A program made the position numbers and the translations under genes. Positions 41,933-50,469 of a stretch of DNA of 64,000 nt are shown here, in pieces. The first letter of the stretch is position 1, and the number at the start of each line of letters is the position of its first letter. The notes beneath the pieces are model-generated. The model saw only the letters and a list, made by a program, of their open reading frames with translations. It was not told the DNA's origin and did no database searches. Source of the stretch: an uncultured Bacteroides sp. (GTDB taxonomy: Bacteria; Bacteroidota; Bacteroidia; Bacteroidales; Bacteroidaceae); assembly GCA_900551445.1 (NCBI GenBank), contig URWA01000015.1, positions 16,266 to 80,265 on the forward strand, written 5' to 3'.

Positions 41933-42760
41933 TCAAAAAGTTTCTTTCCGCTTCTTACTTGTGACAATCAAATAAATGCCCAACAGAATCAAAGGTACAC
42001 TCAACCACTGCCCGATATTCAGCGTCATGCCTACTTCTTCAGCCACCTGCGGATTTTTCATAAATTCCAGTCCGAATCGGGCACCGAAAAAGATAATCAA
42101 GGATACACCGGTAATCAGTCCTACCCGTTTTCCCAGATGATACTTGTGGTACATCACCCACGAGACAATCAAAGCCACCAGGCAATACAGCATCTCATAA
42201 ATCTGGGTAGGATGACAAGCTTGTGCCACTCCATTCTGATTATACAGTTCCTGCCATTCGCGCGAACGTACAAATTCAAATCCCCACGGCAAGGTGGTCG
42301 GGAAACCGAAAATCTCGGAATTCATCAGGTTACCGAAACGGATGCATATACAAACCACGGCTACTGCGGGAATCAGGCGGTCGAACAACCACCATACACT
42401 TTTCTTCGTGACGGTCTTGGAATACCAGATCAAGGCCAATATCAAGGCAAAGACACCCCCATGACTGGCCAGTCCTCCTTTCCAGATTTTCAGAATCTCA
42501 ATGGGATGCGCCCCGTAATAATCCCATTCATAGAAAAGACAATGTCCCAACCGGGCACCGATTACACTGCTGACGATACAATACATAAACAATTTATCCG
42601 CCCAATTATCCGGACAGCCTTCTTTTTTCAACATACGAGAGCCAATTTCATAGGCCAAGATAAAACCCAAGCCCCACATTAGGCCATACCAGCGGATTTC
42701 GAGCGAACCCAAGTGAACCAGCACCGGATCCACATCCCATACAATGCTCGCAAATGTCAT
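41933..42760 (-). CDS. lgt: Prolipoprotein diacylglyceryl transferase
   Basis: This 275-residue inner-membrane enzyme moves diacylglycerol from phosphatidylglycerol to the lipobox cysteine. It has seven hydrophobic segments, the RWYGLMWGLGFILAYEI start, the KIWKGGLASHGGVFALILAL motif with the essential His, and the family signature CIRFGNLMNSEIFG. Three lipobox-bearing products are encoded nearby, which illustrates demand for it. The ATG at 42760 is used in place of a TTG at 42769. It is followed on the same strand by none of its usual partners. It runs towards the susC promoter region. Confidence 0.95.
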   Translation of the reverse strand: MTFASIVWDVDPVLVHLGSLEIRWYGLMWGLGFILAYEIGSRMLKKEGCPDNWADKLFMYCIVSSVIGARLGHCLFYEWDYYGAHPIEILKIWKGGLASHGGVFALILALIWYSKTVTKKSVWWLFDRLIPAVAVVCICIRFGNLMNSEIFGFPTTLPWGFEFVRSREWQELYNQNGVAQACHPTQIYEMLYCLVALIVSWVMYHKYHLGKRVGLITGVSLIIFFGARFGLEFMKNPQVAEEVGMTLNIGQWLSVPLILLGIYLIVTSKKRKETF

Positions 42761-42833
42761 TTTACACAATCTTTAATTAATAGAACTTCGCAAAGGAACA
42801 AAAAAAATAAATACGTGCAAACAAAGACCACTG

Positions 42834-43430
42834 TTAAAGCCGTTTCAAGGCCAACTTAATTACCTTTTCCACCGGTGCCTCCGGTTCTTCCTTGAGAATC
42901 TGGGCAGTCACCTTCTGCGATGGAGCCTGAGCAAATCCCAACATGGTCAAAGCTGCCACTGCCTCCTCATATACTTCCGACTGGGCAGCCATTGCCACCG
43001 ACTTCACGGTAGCCGCACTTTCGATGCCTGTCACGGCAATCTTATCCTTCAATTCCACAATGATGCGCTGTGCGGTCTTCAGTCCGATACCTTTCACAGT
43101 CTTCAGCAACTTGTCGTTCCCACTGCCGATGACATTGCACAGTTCCGAGGGAGAAAGTGCCGACAAAATCATACGTGCCGTATTTCCTCCAATGCCCGAC
43201 ACACTGATGAGCAACAAGAACAGCTCCCTTTCCTGGCGAGTGGCAAATCCGTACAACACGTATGCATCCTCCCGGATGGCCTCGTAAATATAGAGTTTGA
43301 CCTCTTTCTTTCCCTGTACGGCCGAAAACGTATTCAATGACACATTAATACCGTATCCCAATCCATGACAATCCACTACCACCCAGGCCGGAGTGGCCTC
43401 CACAAGTTCTCCTTTGATATATTCAATCAT
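42834..43430 (-). CDS. ruvA: Holliday junction branch-migration protein RuvA
   Basis: This 198-residue protein binds four-way DNA junctions with RuvB. It starts [20 protein letters not shown] (beta-barrel domain I) and has the helix-hairpin-helix pair ([40 protein letters not shown]). The small domain III is at the C-terminus ([20 protein letters not shown]) and contacts RuvB. Length is typical. It lies 73 bases upstream of lgt and is probably cotranscribed. Confidence 0.95.
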   Translation of the reverse strand: MIEYIKGELVEATPAWVVVDCHGLGYGINVSLNTFSAVQGKKEVKLYIYEAIREDAYVLYGFATRQERELFLLLISVSGIGGNTARMILSALSPSELCNVIGSGNDKLLKTVKGIGLKTAQRIIVELKDKIAVTGIESAATVKSVAMAAQSEVYEEAVAALTMLGFAQAPSQKVTAQILKEEPEAPVEKVIKLALKRL

Positions 43431-43533
43431 GTTTTTCTAACAATTTATAAAATGGAGAACAAAAATAATGATAAGAAAGTTATAAATTGTAAGTTCCACG
43501 AGTTTTTTTGGAAATTCTCCCATTTTCAGCTTG

Positions 43534-43562
43534 TTTGGAACGATTCTAATTCTGTATTTTTG
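43534..43562 (+). promoter_or_regulatory. Promoter of ddh
   Basis: TATTTTTG at 43555-43562 is the -7 element. TTG at 43531-43533 gives a -33 spacing of 21, and TTTG at 43534-43537 a spacing of 17. The leader to the ATG is about 30 bases. Confidence 0.6.
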
Positions 43563-43600
43563 CGACACATTCAACAAAACAACCTAAACATATAAGAAAT

Positions 43601-44500
43601 ATGAAGAAAATAAGAGCAGCCGTAGTAGGTTACGGAAACATCGGGAAATTTACCCTGGAAGCCCTTGAAGCAGCTTCCGATTTTGAAGTAGCAGGTGTAG
43701 TACGTCGTCATGGAGCAGAAAACAAACCGGCAGAACTGGCCGACTATCCGGTAGTAAAGGATATCCGCGAACTGAAGGACGTAGACGTAGCCATCTTAGC
43801 TACCCCGACCCGCAGCGTAGAAGCCTACGCCAAAGAAATTCTGGCATTAGGCATCAACACCGTAGACAGTTTTGACATCCATACGCAGATTACCAGCCTG
43901 CGCCGCACACTGGACGAAACAGCCAAGGCACACAACGCCGTTTCTATCATCTCTGCCGGATGGGATCCGGGAAGCGACTCTGTAGTTCGCACATTGTTGG
44001 AAGCCATCGCTCCGAAGGGTATTACTTATACCAACTTTGGTCCGGGCCGCAGCATGGGACACTCTGTAGCCGTTCGTGCCATCGAAGGAGTGAAAGATGC
44101 CCTGTCCATGACCATTCCGGTAGGAACAGGTATTCACCGCCGCATGGTGTATGTGGAACTGGAAGAAGGTGCTGATTTCAAAACAGTAGAAGCAGCCATC
44201 AAGGCTGACCCATATTTTGTAAACGATGAGACACACGTCATCCAAGTGCCTTGTGTAGACGACCTGAACGATGTAGGTCATGGCGTAAACCTGGTACGTA
44301 AAGGTGTATCCGGAAAAACTCACAACCAGCTGTTTGAGTTCGACATGAAAATCAACAATCCGGCCCTGACTGCTCAGGTACTGGTTTGCGTAGCCCGTGC
44401 TTCCATGAAACAGCAGCCGGGATGCTACACCATGATTGAAATTCCGGTAATCGACCTGTTGGCCGGCGACCGTGAAGAACTGATTGCGCATCTGGTATAA
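43601..44500 (+). CDS. ddh: meso-diaminopimelate dehydrogenase
   Basis: This 299-residue NADPH enzyme aminates L-2-amino-6-oxopimelate to meso-diaminopimelate in one step, the short route to lysine and peptidoglycan precursors. It starts with the nucleotide fold [21 protein letters not shown] (residues 2-22). Later blocks are [45 protein letters not shown] and [15 protein letters not shown] [11 protein letters not shown]. The length matches Ddh of Corynebacterium (about 320) and other Bacteroidales. It is a single gene with its own promoter and terminator. Confidence 0.94.
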   Translation: MKKIRAAVVGYGNIGKFTLEALEAASDFEVAGVVRRHGAENKPAELADYPVVKDIRELKDVDVAILATPTRSVEAYAKEILALGINTVDSFDIHTQITSLRRTLDETAKAHNAVSIISAGWDPGSDSVVRTLLEAIAPKGITYTNFGPGRSMGHSVAVRAIEGVKDALSMTIPVGTGIHRRMVYVELEEGADFKTVEAAIKADPYFVNDETHVIQVPCVDDLNDVGHGVNLVRKGVSGKTHNQLFEFDMKINNPALTAQVLVCVARASMKQQPGCYTMIEIPVIDLLAGDREELIAHLV

Positions 44501-44521
44501 TACAATACATCTCTATATTGC

Positions 44522-44562
44522 AACGGGCCGACTCCTCCGCATGAGGTGCCGGCCCGTTTCTA
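44522..44562 (+). terminator. Intrinsic terminator of ddh
   Basis: AACGGGCC(G) (44522-44530) pairs with (C)GGCCCGTT (44550-44558), and an inner CCTC-GAGG stem is possible. TTTC and an AT-rich run follow. On the minus strand it lies just past the SDR gene stop, so it may serve both strands. Confidence 0.75.
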
Positions 44563-44571
44563 TTATATCAT

Positions 44572-45417
44572 CTACAGCCATTTCCGAACAATCTCTTCCG
44601 TGCGGTTCCACAATTCCTTTTGCTGCACATGAGGAAGATATTTCTTCGACAGCCGCACCGGATGTCCGCTCACATTCAGTGTACCGGTACGCTTCCCTGC
44701 GTCTTCCTCCAGTAAAAGCCCGACTGCCGTAGCGGCTCCCTGACGGGGCGTCCGGATAAAAGGCCGGAAAAAAATATCTGTCAAAGGGTCAAACCATAAA
44801 TGCATGGTGATGATGTCGGTCGACACAATCCCCGGATCGGCCGCGTTGACTACGATTCCCTTCTCTTTCACACGGTCGGCCAGTTCCAGCGTGAACAAGG
44901 TCAATGCCAGTTTGGTGTTGCTGTACACTGGAATCCGCCAGAAACTTCCTTTCTTTCCCTGGTAGAAAAAATCCGGGAAATCCAATCGGCCAACGGCATA
45001 CGTACACGACACCATGTTCACCACCCGGCTTCCCTCTCCCATCAACGGGAGCAGTTTACGCGTCAGCAGATAAGGCCCCACATAATTCACGCTCACCGTA
45101 CGTTCCAATCCATCTTCTGTGTAGTGCCGTCCGGTTTCCATCGTTCCCGCATTGTTCATCAACAGGGTCAGTTTCTCTCCACGAGCGCAAATCTTTTCCG
45201 CAAAAGCGGCCACGGAAGCCAACGAAGCCAAGTCGATAAATTCCACTTCAATGTCCGTATTCCCCGTATCCTTTACCAACTGTGCTTTCTTCATTTCCGC
45301 CTTCTCCAGGTTACAGCACGCCATCACCACCCGATAACCGGCCAATGCCACGGCCCGGGTGATTTCCGTACCCATTCCCCCATCGGCCCCCGTAATTACT
45401 GCCAGTTTCCGTTCCAT
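44572..45417 (-). CDS. Short-chain dehydrogenase, probable hydroxysteroid dehydrogenase
   Basis: This 281-residue SDR has the cofactor motif TGADGGMG (about 9-16), NNAG (about 87-90) and the catalytic Ser region VVNMVSCTYAV with YSNTK (Tyr-x3-Lys, about 172-176). Sequence style resembles retinol-type and protochlorophyllide-type SDRs. It is the last gene of the steroid operon, 1 base after the OYE-like gene. In gut Bacteroidales an SDR in this setting is known to oxidise or reduce the C3 hydroxyl of bile acids (3-beta-hydroxysteroid dehydrogenase). That function is inferred from context here. The ATG at 45417 is used, with earlier codons belonging to the upstream gene's end. Confidence 0.75.
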   Translation of the reverse strand: MERKLAVITGADGGMGTEITRAVALAGYRVVMACCNLEKAEMKKAQLVKDTGNTDIEVEFIDLASLASVAAFAEKICARGEKLTLLMNNAGTMETGRHYTEDGLERTVSVNYVGPYLLTRKLLPLMGEGSRVVNMVSCTYAVGRLDFPDFFYQGKKGSFWRIPVYSNTKLALTLFTLELADRVKEKGIVVNAADPGIVSTDIITMHLWFDPLTDIFFRPFIRTPRQGAATAVGLLLEEDAGKRTGTLNVSGHPVRLSKKYLPHVQQKELWNRTEEIVRKWL

Positions 45418-45418
45418 C

Positions 45419-46642
45419 TTATCCCTTGCTTTCAATCCGTTCAATTTCTTTCTTCAGACAGGGAGGCAGTTCTTCCTTCAGTCGCTGATGACAAGCCATG
45501 TCCAGGGTGTACATGCGGGCAATGCAATAATTACTGTGACGGCAGTTGCAACGTGCATCCTCTTCCCGCCGCATACGGTTCACGAAATCCGGTTCATTAA
45601 GCAGGGCACGTCCCATCTGCACCGCTTCAAATCCGTGATTCAACACCTCGTCTATTTTCTTTCGGGCCACCAGTCCTCCTACATATACCAGCGGCATATC
45701 CAGTGCCTCACGAAACTTCAAAGCATCTTCCAAGAAATAAGCCTCGCGGAAAGGTACGGAAGGAATCATATATTTCCCCACCAGCCGCACTCCGTATTTC
45801 AGCCACCAGCAAGTCATGTAATGCGTCATGGTACGGATGGGCATCTCCCCGCGCATCACATACATTGGTGCCTTACTGACAAATCCGCCACTCAGCACCA
45901 GTGCATGCACACCCAGTTCCTGCAGTTTCCTTGCTACCTGCAAGGATTCGTCCAGTTCCATGCCTCCACGGAACCCATCGCGCATGTTCATCTTGACCAA
46001 TACCGCCATGTCACTTCCAGCCGATTTCATCACTTCCTCCATCACCATTTCCATGAAACGCATCCGATTCTCCAGCGAGCCTCCAAACTCATCCTTCCGA
46101 TGGTTGGTAGCAGGCGAAAGAAACTGGCTGATGAGATAGCCATGTCCGGCATGAATTTCTACGGCATCAAAACCTGCCTCGCGCGCCAGACACACCGCCT
46201 GTCCGTAAGCCTTGGCCATCTCCGGCAATTCATCGGCCCGAAGCCCGCGTACAAAAGTGGGGGAATACAAATTGAACCCACTGCTTGCCCCTACCGGCAG
46301 ACAACCACAAATGCTTTTGTGTGACATGTTGCCACAATGGCCCAGCTGGATACTTGCCGCAGCTCCTTCGGCATGTACGGCATCCGTCAGCCGGCGCAAC
46401 CCCGGTACAATCTCCGGCCTCATCCACAACTGCCGGTCGAACGAAAGTCCACTGCGGGTCACGGCAGCATACGCCACCGTCGTCATCCCCACCCCTCCGG
46501 CAGCCACCGAACGGTGATAGTCCAACAACTGCTCCGAAGGTACATTTCCCGGACACATGCTTTCGAAGGCCGCCGACCGGATGGTACGGTTACGCAACGT
46601 CAGCGGTCCCAAAGTAACCGGCGTAAATAAAAGTGAATCCAT
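45419..46642 (-). CDS. Old-Yellow-Enzyme-like reductase, probable 5-beta-steroid reductase
   Basis: This 407-residue protein has an FMN-binding barrel. It starts LFTPVTLGPLTLRNRTIRSA and has the substrate motif GFDAVEIHAGHGYLISQFLS and the NHRKDEFGGSLENRMRF block. The end carries a cysteine cluster, CNCRHSNYC and a Cys ten residues later, resembling the 4Fe-4S site of 2,4-dienoyl-CoA reductases. The C-terminal FAD/NADPH half (about 260 residues) of those enzymes is missing, so an outside reductase may feed it. It should reduce the 4,5 double bond of 3-oxo-4-ene steroids. A strong AGGAGG precedes the ATG. Gaps to its neighbours are 14 and 1 bases. Confidence 0.75.
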   Translation of the reverse strand: MDSLLFTPVTLGPLTLRNRTIRSAAFESMCPGNVPSEQLLDYHRSVAAGGVGMTTVAYAAVTRSGLSFDRQLWMRPEIVPGLRRLTDAVHAEGAAASIQLGHCGNMSHKSICGCLPVGASSGFNLYSPTFVRGLRADELPEMAKAYGQAVCLAREAGFDAVEIHAGHGYLISQFLSPATNHRKDEFGGSLENRMRFMEMVMEEVMKSAGSDMAVLVKMNMRDGFRGGMELDESLQVARKLQELGVHALVLSGGFVSKAPMYVMRGEMPIRTMTHYMTCWWLKYGVRLVGKYMIPSVPFREAYFLEDALKFREALDMPLVYVGGLVARKKIDEVLNHGFEAVQMGRALLNEPDFVNRMRREEDARCNCRHSNYCIARMYTLDMACHQRLKEELPPCLKKEIERIESKG

Positions 46643-46656
46643 CTCTCCTCCTTTTC

Positions 46657-47424
46657 CTAATATATATAAGGTATAATTCTTTTTCGATTTCCCACTGCCT
46701 GTCGCCCGAACTCCTCACAGTAGCGTTTATAAATGGCATCGGCACGAGGTACCAGATTGGCGGCCGTCCACCAGACAAACACCCAAGCCGCAGGCGAGGC
46801 GGTCAGCAAAGCGAAACCCGTCCATTCCACCAGTTCCCCGAAATAGTTGGCCGAAGTCACATAGCGGTAGAAACCTTTCTCCGGCAGGTAATGACGTGTA
46901 TCGCCCGGCTTGCGCAGGTTCCGGATTACATGGTCTGCATGCCAATTAATGGCCATACCTACGACAAACAAGAGGATTCCCAACCACGGCAATGGATGCG
47001 ACCAGTAGGTAGCTGGCTCGTATTTTCCCGGCTGGGCACAGCTGAAAAGGCTGGCTGCCAACAATGTAGCATTGATTACGTTGAAAAGTATTCCCATCGC
47101 CATAATAGCCAGCGGCATCCGGCTCTTTCCCTTCATCAGCAACGGAAAAACAAACGAACGCTGAAAATAATGCAACAAGAACAAGCCCACGAACACGGCC
47201 TGCGGCGTATATAAGTTGACGCCTCCTTTCCAGGCTCCTATCCCCATCACCAGAAATGCCGGGGCCTCCATACATACCCAGCCAACTTTGTTGGGAACAG
47301 ACCATCCCCATGAGCGGGTGCGGAACATGCCGTAACCGGCTTTCACGAAATACAGTGACACAAAGACTACTACTGCCAATACAGACATGCCATATAGCAA
47401 CAGCCGATAAGTTTCGTCATTCAT
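46657..47424 (-). CDS. Steroid 5-alpha-reductase-like membrane protein (DUF1295 type)
   Basis: This 255-residue integral membrane protein has about six or seven hydrophobic segments. Its C-terminal part carries the steroid 5-alpha-reductase signatures SANYFGELVEWTGFALLT, then AANLVPRADAIYKRYCEEFG and RKRIIPYIY, which bind NADPH in the family. It should reduce the 4,5 double bond of 3-oxo-4-ene steroids from the alpha face, giving allo-bile acids or 5-alpha-steroids. It is the first gene of the unit with the OYE-like and SDR genes. The ATG at 47424 is preferred over the open frame to 47538, because upstream residues look non-coding and the next ATG begins the first helix. Confidence 0.78.
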   Translation of the reverse strand: MNDETYRLLLYGMSVLAVVVFVSLYFVKAGYGMFRTRSWGWSVPNKVGWVCMEAPAFLVMGIGAWKGGVNLYTPQAVFVGLFLLHYFQRSFVFPLLMKGKSRMPLAIMAMGILFNVINATLLAASLFSCAQPGKYEPATYWSHPLPWLGILLFVVGMAINWHADHVIRNLRKPGDTRHYLPEKGFYRYVTSANYFGELVEWTGFALLTASPAAWVFVWWTAANLVPRADAIYKRYCEEFGRQAVGNRKRIIPYIY

Positions 47425-47551
47425 AGCGTACGGTTTTGACCTTGAAGATAAGGAAAATATCTGTACGGGTGAGAAAAATCCAGCTTTCTTCTTATTTATC
47501 AACCAGTAATTATGAATTACGTTCGAGAAAATCATCATTTCCCTATATATA

Positions 47552-47582
47552 TTGTATATATTATATACATTTATTATCTTTG
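47552..47582 (+). promoter_or_regulatory. Promoter and palindromic operator of the toxin-antitoxin pair
   Basis: TTG (47552-47554) and TATCTTTG (47575-47582) form a -33/-7 pair with 20 bases between. The spacer contains GTATATATTATATAC (47554-47568), a perfect 15-bp palindrome with a one-base centre, a likely site for autorepression by the antitoxin-toxin complex. Confidence 0.65.
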
Positions 47583-47608
47583 CACAAAACCTTTAAAACT
47601 TGAAAGTT

Positions 47609-47923
47609 ATGGCTGCAATTACATTACCAAAGAAAAGAAAGAACATTGATTTACCAGTTGATACCTTACAGAAATTGTCAATTATGGCCGCTGCACAAGG
47701 TAAAAGTCTAAAAGCTTTTATCGAAAGCCTACTGATTTCAAAAGCTGAGACTTTAAAGATTGAAATTTCCAATCCAAGTCCAAGCGATGACGAGTATTTT
47801 ACAGATTCCGACAATTTAGCCGAAATTGAGAAACGGGCGAAGACATATAAAGAAAATAAAGGTAAAGATAAAATCACCTTACGTTCAGCAGAAGAGATTA
47901 CTAATTTTATAAATAACCTCTGA
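47609..47923 (+). CDS. RelB/ParD-type antitoxin
   Basis: This 104-residue protein has a short N-terminal ITLPKKRKNIDLPVDTLQKL, typical of a ribbon-helix-helix DNA-binding domain. A flexible acidic middle (SNPSPSDDEYFTDSDN) and a C-terminal helix that should wrap the toxin follow. It is followed by the toxin after one base. The ATG at 47609 is chosen over a TTG at 47600. It should repress its own promoter. The family fits but the sequence is divergent, so the name is general. Confidence 0.7.
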   Translation: MAAITLPKKRKNIDLPVDTLQKLSIMAAAQGKSLKAFIESLLISKAETLKIEISNPSPSDDEYFTDSDNLAEIEKRAKTYKENKGKDKITLRSAEEITNFINNL

Positions 47924-47924
47924 T

Positions 47925-48200
47925 ATGGCATACACCATCCAACTGGAACGTAAAGCAGTCAAAGATATAGAAGAATTAAAGAAATCTGGGAATAAAGCAA
48001 CTATTGAGAAGATAAAGAATTTACTCATTGAACTGGCAGAACACCCTACTACAGGAACAGGACAAGTGGAAGCCCTGAAAGGCAATTTATCCGGATTTTG
48101 GAGTAGAAGAATAGACAAATTCAACCGTCTTATCTATACAATTGAAGAAGAAATAGTGACTGTTATTGTGATTTCTGCAAAGGGACATTACGGGAAATAA
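47925..48200 (+). CDS. RelE/YoeB-type mRNA interferase toxin
   Basis: This 91-residue basic protein has the YoeB pattern: HPTTGTGQVEALKGNLSGFW in the middle, SRRIDKFNRLIYTIEE, and the C-terminal VIVISAKGHYGK with the catalytic His-Tyr pair. It should cut mRNA in the ribosome when free of the antitoxin. It starts one base after the antitoxin stop. The gap to the glmS stop is 215 bases and holds the second copy of the 92-bp repeat. Confidence 0.88.
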   Translation: MAYTIQLERKAVKDIEELKKSGNKATIEKIKNLLIELAEHPTTGTGQVEALKGNLSGFWSRRIDKFNRLIYTIEEEIVTVIVISAKGHYGK

Positions 48201-48270
48201 TATGTTTACAACCATCCTTTCCTATCTTTCCTCCTTCCCCCTTACACTTTCTTCCAAGTCCACTGATGTA

Positions 48271-48362
48271 TTCTCTGTCCCACAGTTTGGGATTTGTATT
48301 CCACACTGTGAAATATGTATCCCACACTGTGGTTTTTGTATTTCACAGTGTGGGACAGAGAA
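48271..48362. repeat. 92-bp dispersed palindromic repeat, copy 2
   Basis: Same length and plan as the copy at 11807-11898: TTCTCTGT at the left, ACAGAGAA at the right, and four near-palindromes (CACAGTTTGGG, CACACTGTG, CACACTGTGG, CACAGTGTGGG) at 21-base steps. The two copies differ at scattered bases, mostly in the first unit. It lies between the convergent ends of the toxin gene and glmS. Confidence 0.9.
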
Positions 48363-48415
48363 TTCACTCCTGTATTTCACTTTTAATGCAAAGAGTTTCA
48401 GGGAAATAGATGCAA

Positions 48416-50260
48416 TTATTCCACTGTTACCGATTTGGCCAGGTTTCGAGGCTGATCCACATCCATTCCACGACACACAGCAATGTGATACGCCAGCAAC
48501 TGCAAGGGAATGGAAGTGATGAGCGGATCCAAACATTCCAATGTGACTGGCAGTTCGATACTGTAATCGGCCAAGTGGCGGATAACCGTATCCCCTTCAG
48601 TAACTACAGCCACGACTCTACCCTTGCGGGCCTTGATTTCCTGGATGTTACTCAGCACTTTTTCATACAAGGCCGATTGGGTCGCCACGATGACTACGGG
48701 CATCTCAGCATCAATCAGGGCTATGGGACCGTGCTTCATCTCGGCTGCCGGATAGCCTTCGGCATGGATATAAGAGATTTCCTTCAACTTCAAGGCGCCT
48801 TCCAGAGCTACGGGGAAAGCATAGCCGCGCCCCAGGTAAATGAAATTACGGGCATAAGTAAACATCTTCGAGAAGTCGGCAATAAAAGGATTCTGTTTCA
48901 ACACCATGCGCATCTTTTCCGGTATAGCCACCAGCTCCTTCACTACCCGATGATACTCCGCTTCCGGAAGCGTACCTTTTTCACGACCTAAAGCCAAGGC
49001 CAGCAGGGTAAGCACCGTCACCTGACCGGTGAAAGCTTTGGTGGAAGCCACACCGATTTCAGGGCCCACATGGATATAAGAACCGGTATCCGTGGCACGG
49101 GCGATGGAGGAACCGACCACGTTACAGATGCCATAGATAAAGGCTCCCTGCGATTTGGCCAGTTCGATGGCAGCCAGTGTGTCGGCCGTTTCCCCGCTCT
49201 GGGAGATGGCAATTACCACGTCATCGGTATGGATCACGGGATTGCGGTAACGGAACTCGGAAGCATATTCCACTTCCACCGGAATACGGCAGAAGCTTTC
49301 GAGCAACTGTTTGCCGATGAGTCCGGCATGCCAGGAAGTGCCACAAGCCACGATGATAAACCTCCCGGCCCGGAGCAAACGGTCTTTGTGGTTCGTGACA
49401 GCGGAAAGCGTCACCGTACAAGCATCCGGATTCACCCGGCCACGCATACAGTCGCTGATACAGTCAGGCTGGTCGAAAATCTCTTTCAGCATGAAATGAG
49501 GAAATCCCCCTTTCTCCAACTGCCCAATATTCAAGGCCACCGTCTGCGCCTCGTGCGGACATTCCACATTGTGCAAGTCGACAATTTTCAAGGGAGCATC
49601 TGGCCGCAGCACGGCAATCTCTTCATCGGCAAGATACACCACCTGATCAGTATAGGCCACCATGGGAGTGGCATCGGAAGCCAGGAAAAATTCGCCTTGT
49701 CCCACTCCGACGACCAAGGGGCTGCTCTTGCGGGCGGCGATAATCTCGTCGGGACGTTTGCGGTCGACCACGGCAATGGCGTAGGCCCCGATGACTTCCC
49801 GCAAGGCCAACTGTACGGCAGTCAGCAAATCCAGATTGCCCTGTTGCTGGATATAGCCAATCAACTGCACCAGCACTTCAGTATCGGTACTGCTCTTGAA
49901 CGTACAGCCTTTACGCTGCAATTTCTCTTTCAATACGGCATAGTTCTCGATAATTCCGTTGTGCACCAACGCCAGATCACCGTTCTGGCTACAGTGCGGA
50001 TGGGCATTCACCGTACTGGGTTCGCCGTGAGTGGCCCATCGCGTATGGGCTATTCCCACGCAGCCGGACACGTCCTGCCCCTCAGCCCTTCGTTCCAGAT
50101 CGGCTACCTTTCCCACGGATTTGTACACATTCAACTGATGAGTGTCGCTCATCAAGGCCACTCCGGCACTGTCGTATCCGCGATACTCCAGACGCTTCAG
50201 GCCTTCCACCAATATCGGCCAGGCTTTCCGCCTACCGATATAACCTACAATTCCACACAT
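48416..50260 (-). CDS. glmS: Glutamine-fructose-6-phosphate aminotransferase
   Basis: This 614-residue enzyme makes glucosamine 6-phosphate for peptidoglycan and lipopolysaccharide. It begins MCGIVGYIGRRKAWPILVEG with the catalytic N-terminal Cys2 of the glutaminase domain. HTRWATHGEPSTVNAHPH and NGIIENY follow, then two SIS isomerase domains (ACGTSWHAGLIGKQLLE, AISQSGETADTLAAI) and the C-terminal DQPRNLAKSVTVE. Length is normal. No glmS ribozyme-like leader is seen, as expected outside Firmicutes. Its start is 209 bases from the divergent sodB. Confidence 0.96.
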   Translation of the reverse strand: MCGIVGYIGRRKAWPILVEGLKRLEYRGYDSAGVALMSDTHQLNVYKSVGKVADLERRAEGQDVSGCVGIAHTRWATHGEPSTVNAHPHCSQNGDLALVHNGIIENYAVLKEKLQRKGCTFKSSTDTEVLVQLIGYIQQQGNLDLLTAVQLALREVIGAYAIAVVDRKRPDEIIAARKSSPLVVGVGQGEFFLASDATPMVAYTDQVVYLADEEIAVLRPDAPLKIVDLHNVECPHEAQTVALNIGQLEKGGFPHFMLKEIFDQPDCISDCMRGRVNPDACTVTLSAVTNHKDRLLRAGRFIIVACGTSWHAGLIGKQLLESFCRIPVEVEYASEFRYRNPVIHTDDVVIAISQSGETADTLAAIELAKSQGAFIYGICNVVGSSIARATDTGSYIHVGPEIGVASTKAFTGQVTVLTLLALALGREKGTLPEAEYHRVVKELVAIPEKMRMVLKQNPFIADFSKMFTYARNFIYLGRGYAFPVALEGALKLKEISYIHAEGYPAAEMKHGPIALIDAEMPVVIVATQSALYEKVLSNIQEIKARKGRVVAVVTEGDTVIRHLADYSIELPVTLECLDPLITSIPLQLLAYHIAVCRGMDVDQPRNLAKSVTVE

Positions 50261-50469
50261 AGTAATTTTAACCTTAATATTATAAAAATCAACCTAATCT
50301 GTTTGCGAAATTACGATTTCCACTAAAAAAGCCGAATATTCGTCACACTTTTTCTAGCAAAATCCCGATTTTTATAGTAATTTAGAAGCAAATATGACAA
50401 TTGCTCAGACATTTTATCCAGTTATTGTCATAAAGCAGATAAATTATCCACCTTTAAATCAAAAAAGAC

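Noticed and set aside
48202..48519. Small plus-strand frame after the toxin gene
   Set aside because: It runs through the 92-bp repeat and into the antisense of glmS. No support as a gene.
49070..50326. A 418-codon plus-strand frame opposite glmS
   Set aside because: Low-complexity shadow without any motif. glmS on the minus strand is unambiguous.
50261..50469. glmS ribozyme or sodB regulatory RNA in the divergent gap
   Set aside because: The glmS ribozyme core is not seen, and no stable structure or conserved motif stands out by eye.
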